Part shown: piece by piece, positions 6,873 through 16,231 of the stretch
How the letters are laid out: each line of letters begins with the position of its first letter
Numbering within the stretch: position 1 is the first letter of the stretch
Source of the DNA: Sphingobacterium griseoflavum
Lineage (GTDB): Bacteria > Bacteroidota > Bacteroidia > Sphingobacteriales > Sphingobacteriaceae
Assembly: GCF_014653155.1 (NCBI RefSeq)
Contig: NZ_BNAF01000003.1
Location: forward strand, 1-64,000
DNA: 64,000 bases
Direction of reading: 5' to 3'
Program-made: the position numbers and the translations under genes
Notes under the pieces: model-generated
Told to the model about the DNA's origin: nothing
Databases searched by the model: none
What the model saw: the letters and a program-made list of their open reading frames with translations, nothing else

Positions 6873-8873
6873 TTAATCGTAGAATTTCCATGAAATTCCG
6901 AACCTGAAATTAGCATCGTTCATAGGGTAGCGTCTTACCGTGTAATATCCTTTTGGATAAACAAGTTGGTTGAAGAAATTGTAGGACACAAAGAGATTTA
7001 CCCGATCGATGTTACCGGTGAACCAAAGGTCTCCAATTGGATAGGTAGAATAGTTGATGCCGACATTGTCATTATAAAACTGGCCGGCATTGATGGCGTA
7101 GGACGGAGATCGAAATGGCGTATTGAATCGTACATCCATGCCTAGTCTGAAATCCATCACATTGTAAAGCTTGTTGTTGTAGTAAAAGCTATGCCATGTG
7201 TAAAATTCGGGTGTGGCAAGTATATCTGGGGCATCCGTTTTTTGATACACCACCATATTGTCCAGATGGAAACGTCCTAGCCGGAAATTTTGACCAACCG
7301 AAACCTTTAACAAATTTAGATTCCCGGATTGATCTGGCGTAATCTGACGAAGCAAAAGTTCATCATTATCCGGATTATCGACTTCCCTGAAGTAGAGAAA
7401 ATTGTCCATCAAAAAGTATTCAGCTTTTCCTGAAAATCCGATTTTTTTATTCTCGTAGGCGAATGAAAGATTTTGTGTTTTTGTTTTTGCGAAACTATTG
7501 CTCCATTGATGGTAGGTGTAATTCATCCTATCGAAAACCATCTCAGGCGATTTGTTCTGCGAATATGCGCCTAAATGAATAATCCCTGCGTTTTCGCTTA
7601 CATATATATCCGCATTGGCTTCGTACAGGAAATCGCCGGCCTGCTGACCGACAACAATTTGGTTTACTGCCGCTCGCACATCCACGCGATCACTAAATTT
7701 GTAGCCCAACCGGCCTTTCACCATACTGTTTTGATAGAAATCTGATGTAAGGCTATCGCGATACCAAATCAAATCATTCTGAAAGGCCAAATCCAGCTTT
7801 GCTTCATTTTTGAAGACCCCTTTCCCCCGCAGATAAAAGCTGTAAGTAAACTCATTAGATATGGTGGTAACTGCTGTGGTATCATTAACAAGTTCAACAT
7901 CACCGATAGGAAATGCACCACGCAAATCTGCTTCGTTTTTAAAAAAAATAAATTTACGCTGCCGTATCGATGAGTTGTGCGCGACCGTGTTGGTTGGATG
8001 TATTTCCATTTCGGGCGTGCCCGCATGAACGGTGTCCAAACGACCTAAGAAATAGGATTGACGAATAAACATGCCATTATCACGCCACCTATTATAGGGT
8101 CGAGTTGCATTTTGGCCCCTAAGTCTTGTTTCGTAACCCATATTGGCGGTGCTAGTGGTATCTTTAAAGACGTCTCCCCCGACAATGTTCTCATCAACAA
8201 CGGACCCGTTTTCAGCTGCGTCCAAGTTATTAAACGTGCCATTTACCAATAGATTATAGCGCTTGTCTTTTGATTCATACCAACTAAAGACCGCGGCTTT
8301 TCGGTCGCTATAGTCTTGGTTGCGGTAATAGCCGTCCGTATTTGTGGCATGGTATTCCGCACCAATGTTCCACTGTGGTGTTATATTTTGTGCCAAACGA
8401 GCGCGGAAAACCTGATCATCGAAAAAGAAGCCCACGGCATATAGCTCCGAGTATCTCGCCCGAGCCCTGAAATATTGTATAGAATCGGGGTGTAGCAGGT
8501 ATCGTTCCAGTGCATGGAATCCAGCCTGAAAACCGATGCTTTTGTTCGGATTGAATAGGAGATCACGAGTTGCTAGGCCATATGAGCCCAAATTTATGGA
8601 TGGGTTCCAAGGTAGATTCTGTTTGTTGTAATACTGAAAGTTCACGTGTGAGGTATCGATCTGCACGGTACGTGTCGCCTGTTTCATCATCGCCAGCGTT
8701 GTATAGCGCACATACTTCGCAGTGAAGACCACGGAGTCCTTCTTATTGTCTTCTTTCGCACGTGCGGAATCCAGCGCGCTGCTGAATTCCTCTTCCACCT
8801 GCGCAGAAAGCCGTGATATCCCGGCCAAGGTTAACACACATAAAAAGAGAAACTGCTTGACGTATCTGTTCAT
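6873..8873 (-). CDS. Putative outer-membrane porin (Porin_10 family)
   Basis: A 666-residue protein with a signal peptide (1-25, ending LSAQ). The mature part is made almost wholly of alternating aromatic and polar beta-strand segments, such as YSELYAVGFFFDDQVFRARLAQ and FSFYLRGKG, and ends with FRFGISWKFYD, the aromatic C-terminal strand typical of barrel proteins. The RYTTLAMMKQ/YNKQNLPWNPSINLGSYG region is characteristic of the Bacteroidota putative porin family (Porin_10). It follows the phosphorylase gene with a 52-nt gap that holds its own possible -7 box (TATTTTTG, 8902-8909). Its substrate is unknown. Confidence 0.82.
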   Translation of the reverse strand: MNRYVKQFLFLCVLTLAGISRLSAQVEEEFSSALDSARAKEDNKKDSVVFTAKYVRYTTLAMMKQATRTVQIDTSHVNFQYYNKQNLPWNPSINLGSYGLATRDLLFNPNKSIGFQAGFHALERYLLHPDSIQYFRARARYSELYAVGFFFDDQVFRARLAQNITPQWNIGAEYHATNTDGYYRNQDYSDRKAAVFSWYESKDKRYNLLVNGTFNNLDAAENGSVVDENIVGGDVFKDTTSTANMGYETRLRGQNATRPYNRWRDNGMFIRQSYFLGRLDTVHAGTPEMEIHPTNTVAHNSSIRQRKFIFFKNEADLRGAFPIGDVELVNDTTAVTTISNEFTYSFYLRGKGVFKNEAKLDLAFQNDLIWYRDSLTSDFYQNSMVKGRLGYKFSDRVDVRAAVNQIVVGQQAGDFLYEANADIYVSENAGIIHLGAYSQNKSPEMVFDRMNYTYHQWSNSFAKTKTQNLSFAYENKKIGFSGKAEYFLMDNFLYFREVDNPDNDELLLRQITPDQSGNLNLLKVSVGQNFRLGRFHLDNMVVYQKTDAPDILATPEFYTWHSFYYNNKLYNVMDFRLGMDVRFNTPFRSPSYAINAGQFYNDNVGINYSTYPIGDLWFTGNIDRVNLFVSYNFFNQLVYPKGYYTVRRYPMNDANFRFGISWKFYD

Positions 8874-8925
8874 GAATTACCTGCTCATCTTAAAACTATG
8901 CCAAAAATAAGGCTAAAATTCCCAT

Positions 8926-9741
8926 TTACTGCAATGCGATCAATTCTTTTAAAATCTTTGTCATTTTTGGTTCTACAGCGGCGGCAACCTCAACAATTTC
9001 TTTTAGTGACACGGGCTTCAGGTCAGCATGAAAACCTTCATCTGTGATGACAGAAATGGCAAAGACCGGCAATCCCATGTGGTTGGCTACAATAACCTCT
9101 GGAACCGTGCTCATCCCAACGATATCGCCTCCAATAATACGCATGTACCGATACTCTGCACGTGTCTCCAAATTTGGCCCCGGTGCCGACACGTATACAA
9201 CTTTATGTGCCCTTATTTTATGCTCATCCGCAATATCTAATGCTTGATGGATCATCTGCTTATTGTATGGCTGGCTCATATCCGGAAAACGCGGACCCAG
9301 ATCGTCATCATTTGGCCCTCTCAACGGATTATCAGGTAGCAGGTTTATATGATCGTCGATGATCCCTATATCGCCCTTGAGCACGCTCGGGTTTAAGGAA
9401 CCGGAAGCGTTGGATACAAATAGCTTTTGAATGCCCAAAAACTTCATGACGCGTATTGGGAACGTAATCTCCTGCATATTGTAGCCTTCATAAAAGTGTA
9501 GACGGCCCTGCATCGCCACCACATTTCTTCCACCAAGCTTACCAAAAATCAACTTCCCTGTATGGAATTCCACCGTCGAGATCGGGAAATTAGGAATATT
9601 GGCATACATCAACTGGTACTCAATCTCTATTTCACTGACCAATTTTCCCAAACCGGTACCTAGGATGATTCCAAATTCCGGTGTAAAATCGCCTATTTTA
9701 CGACGAATAGCGCTAACTGTCTCTGTGATTAAATGATACAT
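8926..9741 (-). CDS. Purine nucleoside phosphorylase (trimeric type)
   Basis: This enzyme cleaves purine nucleosides with phosphate to the free base and ribose 1-phosphate in cytosolic salvage. The 271 residues include ILGTGLGKL (phosphate loop), EFHTGKLIFG, MQGRLHFYEGY, VSNASGSLNP, APGPNLETRAEYR and GMSTVPEVIVA, all in the order of the trimeric PNP family. The base-binding position that is ITN in mammalian PNP reads ITD here; as I recall other Bacteroidota members share this. ATG 9741 is supported by the family start and by a promoter ending just upstream. The longer in-frame start at 9807 would place the promoter inside the gene. Confidence 0.93.
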   Translation of the reverse strand: MYHLITETVSAIRRKIGDFTPEFGIILGTGLGKLVSEIEIEYQLMYANIPNFPISTVEFHTGKLIFGKLGGRNVVAMQGRLHFYEGYNMQEITFPIRVMKFLGIQKLFVSNASGSLNPSVLKGDIGIIDDHINLLPDNPLRGPNDDDLGPRFPDMSQPYNKQMIHQALDIADEHKIRAHKVVYVSAPGPNLETRAEYRYMRIIGGDIVGMSTVPEVIVANHMGLPVFAISVITDEGFHADLKPVSLKEIVEVAAAVEPKMTKILKELIALQ

Positions 9742-9762
9742 GGGTTGATAGATCTGTCTACT

Positions 9763-9793
9763 CAAACTTAGTTTATTTTTTCTTCTCACACAA
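9763..9793 (-). promoter_or_regulatory. Promoter of the purine nucleoside phosphorylase gene
   Basis: On the minus strand TTG (9791-9793), 20 nt of spacer, and TAAGTTTG (9763-9770). The start codon at 9741 lies 21 nt past the box, which favours the short start for the gene. Confidence 0.75.
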
Positions 9794-9880
9794 GCCGGCG
9801 AAACCATCTAGCCGCCTGTTTAACAAAGATTAACCGAAAAACCAATTATTCTTCACGCAAGGGCGTTCTTCACCGAAATA

Positions 9881-9912
9881 AAAAAACGCTCAGGCAGCCT
9901 GAACGTTTTTCT
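9881..9912 (-). terminator. Terminator downstream of sufD
   Basis: An inverted repeat of about 13 bp (AACGTTCAGGC and a near-complement with one G-T pair) is followed on the minus strand by a T-run. It ends the sufBCD transcript before the phosphorylase promoter. Confidence 0.82.
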
Positions 9913-9933
9913 TATTCATGATGAAAAAATCGA

Positions 9934-11241
9934 TTACTTCTTTTCTAAACCTGCTGCAACCAACTCTTCCACATATGTCCTAACATTTTCGTTAGAGAAA
10001 CGGGAAGTAACATCGAACGCGAAGGCATGCACCAACAGGATCCGAGCAGACTCTTCACCAATACCGCGGGCACGAAGATAAAACAATGCTTCATCATCAA
10101 ACTGTCCCATGGTGCATCCATGCGAACACTTGACGTCGTCGGCGAAAATCTCCAGTTGCGGCTTGGTAAATACCGTAGACTTATCTCCGATTAGCATATT
10201 ATTGTTTTGTTGAAAGGCATTCGTTTTCTGCGCATCTTCCCTTACGAAAATCTTCCCGTTAAAAACAGCCGTCGATTCATCTTGTGGAATATTTTTGTAC
10301 CATTCATACGATTCGCAATGCGGCCTCATATGGTCTACAATAGTATGATTGTCGACAAATTGTCGCCCTGAAGTTAGGTTTATCCCATAGAGGTGAGATT
10401 CCACTTGTTCGGCATCCAAACGAACATTGATGTTGTGCCGAACGAAAGAAGCACCCGGCAAATTGCAGTTATAATTATTGTACAAACTATGCTGCATTTG
10501 GTAAATTTCTGTATGATGCAGGTAATTACTCGCAGCTTCAGAAACCTGCAGATAATAATGCTGCATTTTCGCCTGCTCGTTCAGCACAATTTCGGTAACC
10601 TTATTGTTTAGGTTGTTGGCCGTTCCTTCGAGCGTAATGAACGATTCAACAATTTCCACTTCTGCATTTTGCTCTAATACGATCAGGTTTCGAGTTTGTG
10701 CAAAGAAAGAGGCTTCGCTACTCGCTACATGCACAATATGAATGGGCTTTTGAACGACTTTATTTTTTGCAACCGATATGTATACCCCCGCTGTCTGCAG
10801 CGCTGTATTCAATTGCACGAAAACATTATCAGATTTATCGGCGTGCTGGGCATAATGTTTCTGAAAATTAGGCTCCGTATGGGCGTCCTCTATGGGCTTT
10901 ACAACCAAGCCAATTTCATCTTCCAAACTTGAAAAAGCCAACACATATTGTCCGTTTACCAACACGACGCGGTGAGCATCCAAGCCAGGAATATCTGCTT
11001 TGCTCAAGTCAATGTCATCAATGGATACATCCGTATTGAGTACATAGTTTTTATTCGTTAAGCTATGTATGTTGGTGTATTTCCATTCTTCATTCTTAAC
11101 GGTTGGAAAGCCCTCCTTTTCAAAACGAGCGAATGCTGTTTGGCGCATAGCGGTCAAGCTTGCAGGTTCGGGAATTGTTTCTAACGCATTAAATGAAGTA
11201 ATGACCTGTTGATATAATGATGCTGCAACTGTTGTACTCAT
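9934..11241 (-). CDS. sufD: Fe-S cluster assembly protein SufD
   Basis: SufD is a subunit of the SufBCD scaffold that builds Fe-S clusters in the cytosol. The protein has 435 residues. It opens with helices, then NEEWKYTNI, the typical SufD motif, followed by a long right-handed beta-helix, and ends with HGCTMGQFDDEALFYLRARGI and a helical SARILLVHAFAFDV segment. The histidine and cysteine in CSHGCTMG sit where SufD contributes to the SufB-SufD interface. ATG 11241 (MSTTVAAS) fits; an in-frame ATG at 11289 abuts the sufC stop and adds 16 residues. It is the last gene of sufBCD, followed by a terminator, so sufS and sufE are not in this transcript. Confidence 0.93.
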   Translation of the reverse strand: MSTTVAASLYQQVITSFNALETIPEPASLTAMRQTAFARFEKEGFPTVKNEEWKYTNIHSLTNKNYVLNTDVSIDDIDLSKADIPGLDAHRVVLVNGQYVLAFSSLEDEIGLVVKPIEDAHTEPNFQKHYAQHADKSDNVFVQLNTALQTAGVYISVAKNKVVQKPIHIVHVASSEASFFAQTRNLIVLEQNAEVEIVESFITLEGTANNLNNKVTEIVLNEQAKMQHYYLQVSEAASNYLHHTEIYQMQHSLYNNYNCNLPGASFVRHNINVRLDAEQVESHLYGINLTSGRQFVDNHTIVDHMRPHCESYEWYKNIPQDESTAVFNGKIFVREDAQKTNAFQQNNNMLIGDKSTVFTKPQLEIFADDVKCSHGCTMGQFDDEALFYLRARGIGEESARILLVHAFAFDVTSRFSNENVRTYVEELVAAGLEKK

Positions 11242-11289
11242 GTTATTTTTTATCACTCCGCTGCTTAAATTATCCATAGATAAATCCAA

Positions 11290-12048
11290 TTATGCGGTTT
11301 GTGTATCATATTCTTTTAACCAATCGTAACCTTTTTCTTCCAACTCCAAGGCTAATTCTTTTGGGCCCGTTTTGACGATGCGACCATTGTAAAGAACGTG
11401 CACAAAGTCTGGAACAATATAATCCAATAGACGTTGGTAATGCGTGATGACAACGAACGCATTGTCGTTTGACCGGAGCTGATTGACACCGCTAGCCACG
11501 ATACGTAGCGCATCAATATCCAACCCAGAGTCGGTCTCATCCAAAATGGCCAACTTCGGATTCAGCATCGCAAGCTGAAAGATTTCGTTACGTTTTTTCT
11601 CACCACCGGAAAAGCCTTCGTTCAACGAACGGTTTGCCAAGTTTGCGGAAAATTCCACAAGCTTTTGCTTCTCTTTCACCGTTTGCAAGAATTCTTTAGC
11701 TTCCATAGGAGGCAAGCCTTTATACGCGCGAATATCGTTGACTGCTGTCTTTAAAAAGTTAATATTGGATACACCAGGTATTTCAACGGGATACTGGAAA
11801 GCCAAAAACAAGCCCTCGCGCGCACGGTCTTCAGGTGCCAAATCCAATAGATCAACACCGTCTAAGAAGGCCGTACCGTTGGTCACTTCATAAGAATCCC
11901 GTCCTGCCAATACATTACCTAAGGTACTCTTTCCTGCCCCATTCGGCCCCATAATCGCGTGCACCTCGCCAGCTTTAACCTCTAAGTTTAATCCTTTTAA
12001 TATTTGTTTGTCTTCTACAGACGCGTGTAAATTCTTAATTGATAACAT
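11290..12048 (-). CDS. sufC: Fe-S assembly ATPase SufC
   Basis: The ABC-type ATPase of the SufBCD scaffold, 252 residues. Walker A GPNGAGKST is at 34-42, the signature is FSGGEKKRNEIFQ, and Walker B is LAILDETDSGLD, with a conserved histidine at VVITHYQRLL. The ETDSGLD wording and FSGGEKKRNE are specific to SufC rather than transporter ATPases. It lies between sufB (63-nt gap) and sufD (adjoining), so the subunits are made from one message. Confidence 0.97.
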   Translation of the reverse strand: MLSIKNLHASVEDKQILKGLNLEVKAGEVHAIMGPNGAGKSTLGNVLAGRDSYEVTNGTAFLDGVDLLDLAPEDRAREGLFLAFQYPVEIPGVSNINFLKTAVNDIRAYKGLPPMEAKEFLQTVKEKQKLVEFSANLANRSLNEGFSGGEKKRNEIFQLAMLNPKLAILDETDSGLDIDALRIVASGVNQLRSNDNAFVVITHYQRLLDYIVPDFVHVLYNGRIVKTGPKELALELEEKGYDWLKEYDTQTA

Positions 12049-12111
12049 GTTATTCCGTATTGCTTACTAACGTGCCAGCGTTCTAGGCTGCACCCGTCAA
12101 CTATTTATATT

Positions 12112-13563
12112 TTATCCTACTGAACCTTCTAGGGAGATCGCCAACAGCTTTTGAGCCTCCACGGCGAATTCCATTGGTAGTTGGTTCAGCACCTCTTTTG
12201 CGTATCCGTTCACAATGAGCCCAACCGCTTTTTCTGAATCAATACCACGCTGATTGAGGTAAAACACCTGATCCTCACCGATTTTTGATGTCGTCGCTTC
12301 GTGTTCCAGCTTCGCCGTCCTGTTCTTGTTTTCAATATAGGGGAAAGTATGTGCTCCGCAGCGATCTCCAATCAACAAAGAATCACATTGGGTAAAGTTT
12401 CTAGCGCGATCAGCATGAGGACCAATCTTCACCAATCCGCGGTAGCTGTTGTGGCTAAAGCCTGCTGATATTCCCTTCGAAACGATTTTTGATCGCGTGT
12501 TCTTCCCCAAATGAATCATCTTCGTTCCTGTATCGGCAACCTGCTTATTCCGGGTCATAGCAACTGAATAGAATTCGCCCACGGAATTATCACCTTTCAG
12601 GATTACGCCCGGATATTTCCATGTAATGGCAGAGCCTGTCTCGACCTGTGTCCATGAAATCTTCGCATTGTCGCCTTTGCAGATACCTCGTTTTGTCACA
12701 AAGTTATAGATACCGCCCTTTCCATCTTTATCTCCCGGATACCAGTTTTGAACGGTGGAGTATTTAATCTCCGCATCGCGTTCCGCTATTAATTCAACGA
12801 CAGCAGCGTGCAGTTGGTTTTCGTCACGCATGGGTGCTGTACATCCCTCTAAGTAAGAGACATATGCTCCTTCATCTGCCACGATAAGTGTGCGTTCAAA
12901 TTGTCCAGTATTTTGCGCATTGATACGGAAATACGTGGACAACTCCATCGGGCAACGCACCCCTTTCGGAATGTAGACAAAAGAACCATCGGAGAAAACG
13001 GCAGAATTCAAGGCCGCGTAAATGTTATCCGTCTGCGGGACAACGGTTCCCAAATGTTTCTTTACAAGTTCTGGATATTCTTGTACCGCTTCACCAAAGG
13101 AACAAAAAATCACACCTTGTTCTTTCAGCTTTTCCCGAAAAGTGGTTTTTACAGACACCGAATCAAACACAGCGTCCACAGCAACTACACCCGCTAAAAT
13201 TTTTTGTTCGTCCAAAGGTATACCCAACTTCTCGAATGTCGCCAACAATTCCGGATCCACTTCATCCATACTTTCCAATAGCTCTTTTGCTTTTGGAGCT
13301 GCATAATAAGACAAATCCTGGAAATCGACTTCCGGATTCTCGAAGTTTTGCCAAGTTGGCATCTTCATGGTAAGAAAATGGCGGAAAGCTTTCAAACGCC
13401 ATTCCAACAACCATTCCGGTTCGTTCTTCTTGGCGGAAATCAAGCGGATAGTATCCTCATTAAGCCCTTTAGGGGCGATTTCCATTTCTATATCGGTTGT
13501 AAAACCATATTTATATTCTTCGAGCTCTAGCTCTTTCAGTAATTCGTCGTCTTTGGTACTCAT
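12112..13563 (-). CDS. sufB: Fe-S cluster assembly protein SufB
   Basis: The core scaffold protein, 483 residues, close to the usual SufB length. Characteristic segments are [16 protein letters not shown] near the N-terminus, [57 protein letters not shown] and [16 protein letters not shown], with the cysteine used in cluster building. It is the first gene of sufBCD, with a -7 box about 50 nt upstream. Upstream lies the divergent Lrp-family gene. No iscR-like regulator is adjacent; the Rrf2 gene of this window is 38 kb away. Confidence 0.97.
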   Translation of the reverse strand: MSTKDDELLKELELEEYKYGFTTDIEMEIAPKGLNEDTIRLISAKKNEPEWLLEWRLKAFRHFLTMKMPTWQNFENPEVDFQDLSYYAAPKAKELLESMDEVDPELLATFEKLGIPLDEQKILAGVVAVDAVFDSVSVKTTFREKLKEQGVIFCSFGEAVQEYPELVKKHLGTVVPQTDNIYAALNSAVFSDGSFVYIPKGVRCPMELSTYFRINAQNTGQFERTLIVADEGAYVSYLEGCTAPMRDENQLHAAVVELIAERDAEIKYSTVQNWYPGDKDGKGGIYNFVTKRGICKGDNAKISWTQVETGSAITWKYPGVILKGDNSVGEFYSVAMTRNKQVADTGTKMIHLGKNTRSKIVSKGISAGFSHNSYRGLVKIGPHADRARNFTQCDSLLIGDRCGAHTFPYIENKNRTAKLEHEATTSKIGEDQVFYLNQRGIDSEKAVGLIVNGYAKEVLNQLPMEFAVEAQKLLAISLEGSVG

Positions 13564-13893
13564 TTCTCTTCCCCTTTAATTTATCGGCGATTCCTACCTC
13601 ATTTTGGACAACAAAGATACAATTTAATAAGCAATTAACCTTATCACGACGCGCGGTAAGATGGGTATATTTGGCAAAAAAAATGACAAAACTCATTTTC
13701 AACCATTTTAACGCTGTGTACGATAAAGGTTTTTTTACATTTACATGATTGCAAATAGGCTAAATTGATAACACATGTCATCTTGTATGATTTTTACCTA
13801 TAAGTTTATCGAAGACACAAGCCTTTATATTCGAAATAAAATTCCGTATGTTTACTGATTGTAAAATATTATATTCACTTCTAGCGAATAAAA
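13564..13893. other. Intergenic region between sufB and the Lrp-family gene
   Basis: A 330-bp AT-rich divergent interval. It holds the sufB -7 box at 13612-13619. Nearer the regulator gene it is very AT-rich with no clean TAnnTTTG box (closest: TATGTTTA near 13847). I see no credible ORF or structured RNA; an operator for Lrp autoregulation is possible, but no clear palindrome was found by eye. Confidence 0.5.
13612..13619 (-). promoter_or_regulatory. -7 box of the sufBCD promoter
   Basis: TATCTTTG on the minus strand, 48 nt before the sufB ATG. A TTG is found 12 nt upstream, too close to be a standard -33 element, so only the -7 box is proposed. Confidence 0.55.
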
Positions 13894-14364
13894 ATGCCCT
13901 ATCAACCCGACAAAACAGATCTAAAGATCCTGAAACTACTACAGGAAAATGGCAGAATAACAAACTTGCAGCTGGCCTCCAGTATCGGTTTGTCTCCTGC
14001 TCCAACCCTAGAACGGGTGCGTAAGTTGGAGAATTCCGGCTTTATAAAAAGCTATCATGCGTTTGTGGATGAAGAAAAACTGGGTCTTGGCATCAAATCC
14101 TTCATACAGATTTCCTTGGATTTCCATACCCACAACGCCATACCCGAGTTTGTCGAAGCGGTAAAATCTATTCCAGAAGTAACAGAATGCCATCACGTGA
14201 CGGGCAATTGCGATTTTATCCTGAAGGTTTATGTGAAAGATATCAAGGCCTACGAAGCCGTTATTATGGAAAAGATATCAAAGATTCCGTTTGTTAAGAC
14301 GTTCCAGACGATGATGATCATGTCCACCAGTAAAAAGGAACCTATCGTTCCATTAGCATATTAA
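13894..14364 (+). CDS. Lrp/AsnC family transcriptional regulator
   Basis: A 156-residue regulator. The N-terminal winged helix-turn-helix is LKILKLLQENGRITNLQLASSIGLSPAPTLERVRKLE (about residues 9-45), followed by the RAM effector-binding sandwich, with IPEVTECHHVTGNCDFILKVYV as the typical RAM core. Lrp-type proteins are usually octamers or dimers that sense amino acids. The DUF6695-like gene begins 12 nt after its stop and is probably cotranscribed; the link between the two is not known. The gene is divergent from sufB. Confidence 0.93.
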   Translation: MPYQPDKTDLKILKLLQENGRITNLQLASSIGLSPAPTLERVRKLENSGFIKSYHAFVDEEKLGLGIKSFIQISLDFHTHNAIPEFVEAVKSIPEVTECHHVTGNCDFILKVYVKDIKAYEAVIMEKISKIPFVKTFQTMMIMSTSKKEPIVPLAY

Positions 14365-14376
14365 AATCAGCGATCG

Positions 14377-15456
14377 ATGCAATCAAACGATGTAGCTTAC
14401 GATGACTTGGCGCTGATACTTACTTGGCCGGATGCGACCATTCGAGGTGACGAGAAATGGATGATGTTTTTCAAAAAGATCGGATTTGTCAAAAACTTAA
14501 ACTTTAAAGTAGGGCACACAGGCATTGTTATCATCAAGCGCGGAACCGGTGAGATGTTGTTTTATGACTTTGGACGCTACATAGCTCCACGTGGCTATGG
14601 GCGGGCAAGATCTAAATTTTCGGATCCGAGGCTAGAAATAAAATTCAAGGCAAAATTCGACAAAGATGGCATTAGCAACCTCACCGATCTTGTTTCCCAA
14701 CTTGATCTGTTGAAGCAAGCCATGTATGGAGAGGGGATTCTCTACTTTTCCATCGCGCGGGGTATAAACTTCGAACAGGCCAAAGCCTATGGTGACGACT
14801 GTGTGCATCAAGGCACGTATCCTTATGGGGCCGTGGCAAAAAACAACAACAATTGTTCCCGTTTCATTACGCGTATGTTGATGCGATCATCGAAAGTATA
14901 TAGCTGGAATCACAGCATCAACTTCCCCGAAACCATCAAAGCTAGCCCCATCAGCAATGTGGTCAATGCGGTACCGGACCGGATGATCTATGCCTTCACA
15001 GCCGATGATGGACTTCGACATTTTAAAATGAACCGCTGGCAATCGTTCGGTTTTCTGTTACGAAAACTGCGCGATAACATCAATAGAAAAAAAGCGGCTT
15101 TTCTGCCGAACGACTTGATTATTGGGTACATGGACTTTGCCTCTAAGCCCATTTCCGTACCCCTTGATGCACAATATTTAGGCGGCGTAGGCGACGGAGC
15201 TTGGTTTTCCGTCCAACCCACTGCCGATGAAAAGGTGCTTATCCAAAGATTTACCTCCAAAGGCGAGTTGGAATATGTCGTTTTAGGTGAGCCAATGGAG
15301 CCCGTAGATCTTGAATCCTCCTTCGAGATTACTTACGATAGCCACCTACTGTTTACGCATATACGGCAACAGGGAAGAAAAATTAGAATTAACCATGTGC
15401 AGAGACTCTCGCTAGAGAGCTACCAGTATAAAGGTCTCAAAGAGCGTTACGCTTAG
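14377..15456 (+). CDS. DUF6695-like protein, possible permuted papain-like fold
   Basis: A 359-residue protein without signal peptide or membrane segments, similar from memory to the Bacteroidota family DUF6695. The N-terminal half contains KVGHTGIVIIKRGTGEMLFYDFGRY (H47) and, about 110 residues later, NNNNCSRFITRML (C160). The order HxG...hydrophobic strand, then NC-x-RF, is that of circularly permuted NlpC/P60 (YiiX/LRAT-like) papain folds, where His precedes Cys. The C-terminal half contains LGGVGDGAWFSVQ and a beta-rich end. It lies 12 nt downstream of the Lrp regulator and its stop overlaps the convergent ung stop. Enzymatic activity is an inference only. Confidence 0.65.
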   Translation: MQSNDVAYDDLALILTWPDATIRGDEKWMMFFKKIGFVKNLNFKVGHTGIVIIKRGTGEMLFYDFGRYIAPRGYGRARSKFSDPRLEIKFKAKFDKDGISNLTDLVSQLDLLKQAMYGEGILYFSIARGINFEQAKAYGDDCVHQGTYPYGAVAKNNNNCSRFITRMLMRSSKVYSWNHSINFPETIKASPISNVVNAVPDRMIYAFTADDGLRHFKMNRWQSFGFLLRKLRDNINRKKAAFLPNDLIIGYMDFASKPISVPLDAQYLGGVGDGAWFSVQPTADEKVLIQRFTSKGELEYVVLGEPMEPVDLESSFEITYDSHLLFTHIRQQGRKIRINHVQRLSLESYQYKGLKERYA

Positions 15457-16127
15457 CCCAATAGCCAATTTATAGGAGCCTTGCCGACCGAAGTGAGATA
15501 GGAATTGGCTTTGGAAAAATGTTTGCATCCAAAAAATCCTCTATAAACGGACAAAGGCGATGGATGGACGGATTTAAGGACCAAATGCCGGTTACTATCA
15601 ATCAATATCGATTTCTTTTGCGCATAGCTGCCCCAAAGGATAAACACGACATGGTCACAACGCTGCGAAATCGCCTCAATAATTTGATCGGTAAATGTTT
15701 CCCAACCTCTTTTTTGATGAGACGCTGCTTGATGGGCGCGAACGGTCAAGGTGGCGTTCAACAACAATACACCCTGCTTGGCCCACGCTGTGAGATCGCC
15801 GGCAACAGGAGCCGTAAACCCAGGGATATCTGACTCCAGCTCAGCAAAGATATTTTTTAAGGATGGGGGCAGCGGCACTCCCTGCGGCACCGAGAAGGAC
15901 AAACCATGTGCCTGTCCATCGTTATGGTAAGGATCTTGCCCAAGAATAACCACCTTAATGCCATCAAACGGCGTAAGTTTGAAGGCGTTGAACACCAAGT
16001 GCGCTGGAGGGAATATTTTTGTTGCCTTGCGCTCTTGCTGGACGAACAACGACAAATCCCGCATGAAATCTTGTTTTAAGAGCGGTTTCAATACAGGTTC
16101 CCAACTCGGATGATAACGTTCTGACAT
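15453..16127 (-). CDS. ung: Uracil-DNA glycosylase (family 1)
   Basis: Removes uracil from DNA as the first step of base excision repair. The 224 residues contain GQDPYHNDGQAHGLSFSV at about 63-80 with the catalytic D65, LLLNATLTVRAHQAASH, and near the end HPSPLSVYRGFFGCKHFSKAN, the leucine-loop motif with catalytic His. ATG 16127 gives the normal start MSERYHPSWE; the longer frame to 16142 would run through the promoter box. The last 4 bp overlap the convergent DUF6695-like gene. Confidence 0.97.
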   Translation of the reverse strand: MSERYHPSWEPVLKPLLKQDFMRDLSLFVQQERKATKIFPPAHLVFNAFKLTPFDGIKVVILGQDPYHNDGQAHGLSFSVPQGVPLPPSLKNIFAELESDIPGFTAPVAGDLTAWAKQGVLLLNATLTVRAHQAASHQKRGWETFTDQIIEAISQRCDHVVFILWGSYAQKKSILIDSNRHLVLKSVHPSPLSVYRGFFGCKHFSKANSYLTSVGKAPINWLLG

Positions 16128-16131
16128 AACA

Positions 16132-16139
16132 CAAATGTA
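16132..16139 (-). promoter_or_regulatory. -7 box of ung, 4 nt before the ATG
   Basis: TACATTTG on the minus strand ends only 4 nt before the ung start codon, predicting a leaderless or nearly leaderless mRNA. No TTG at the usual distance was found, so confidence is moderate. Confidence 0.5.
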
Positions 16140-16231
16140 CAATTTTACAATTTTATCCGACGAACAAGTTGTATAAGCTCTAAAATAACCGGATATTTGT
16201 GGCGATATTCATTACTAAAGAAAAATTATCT

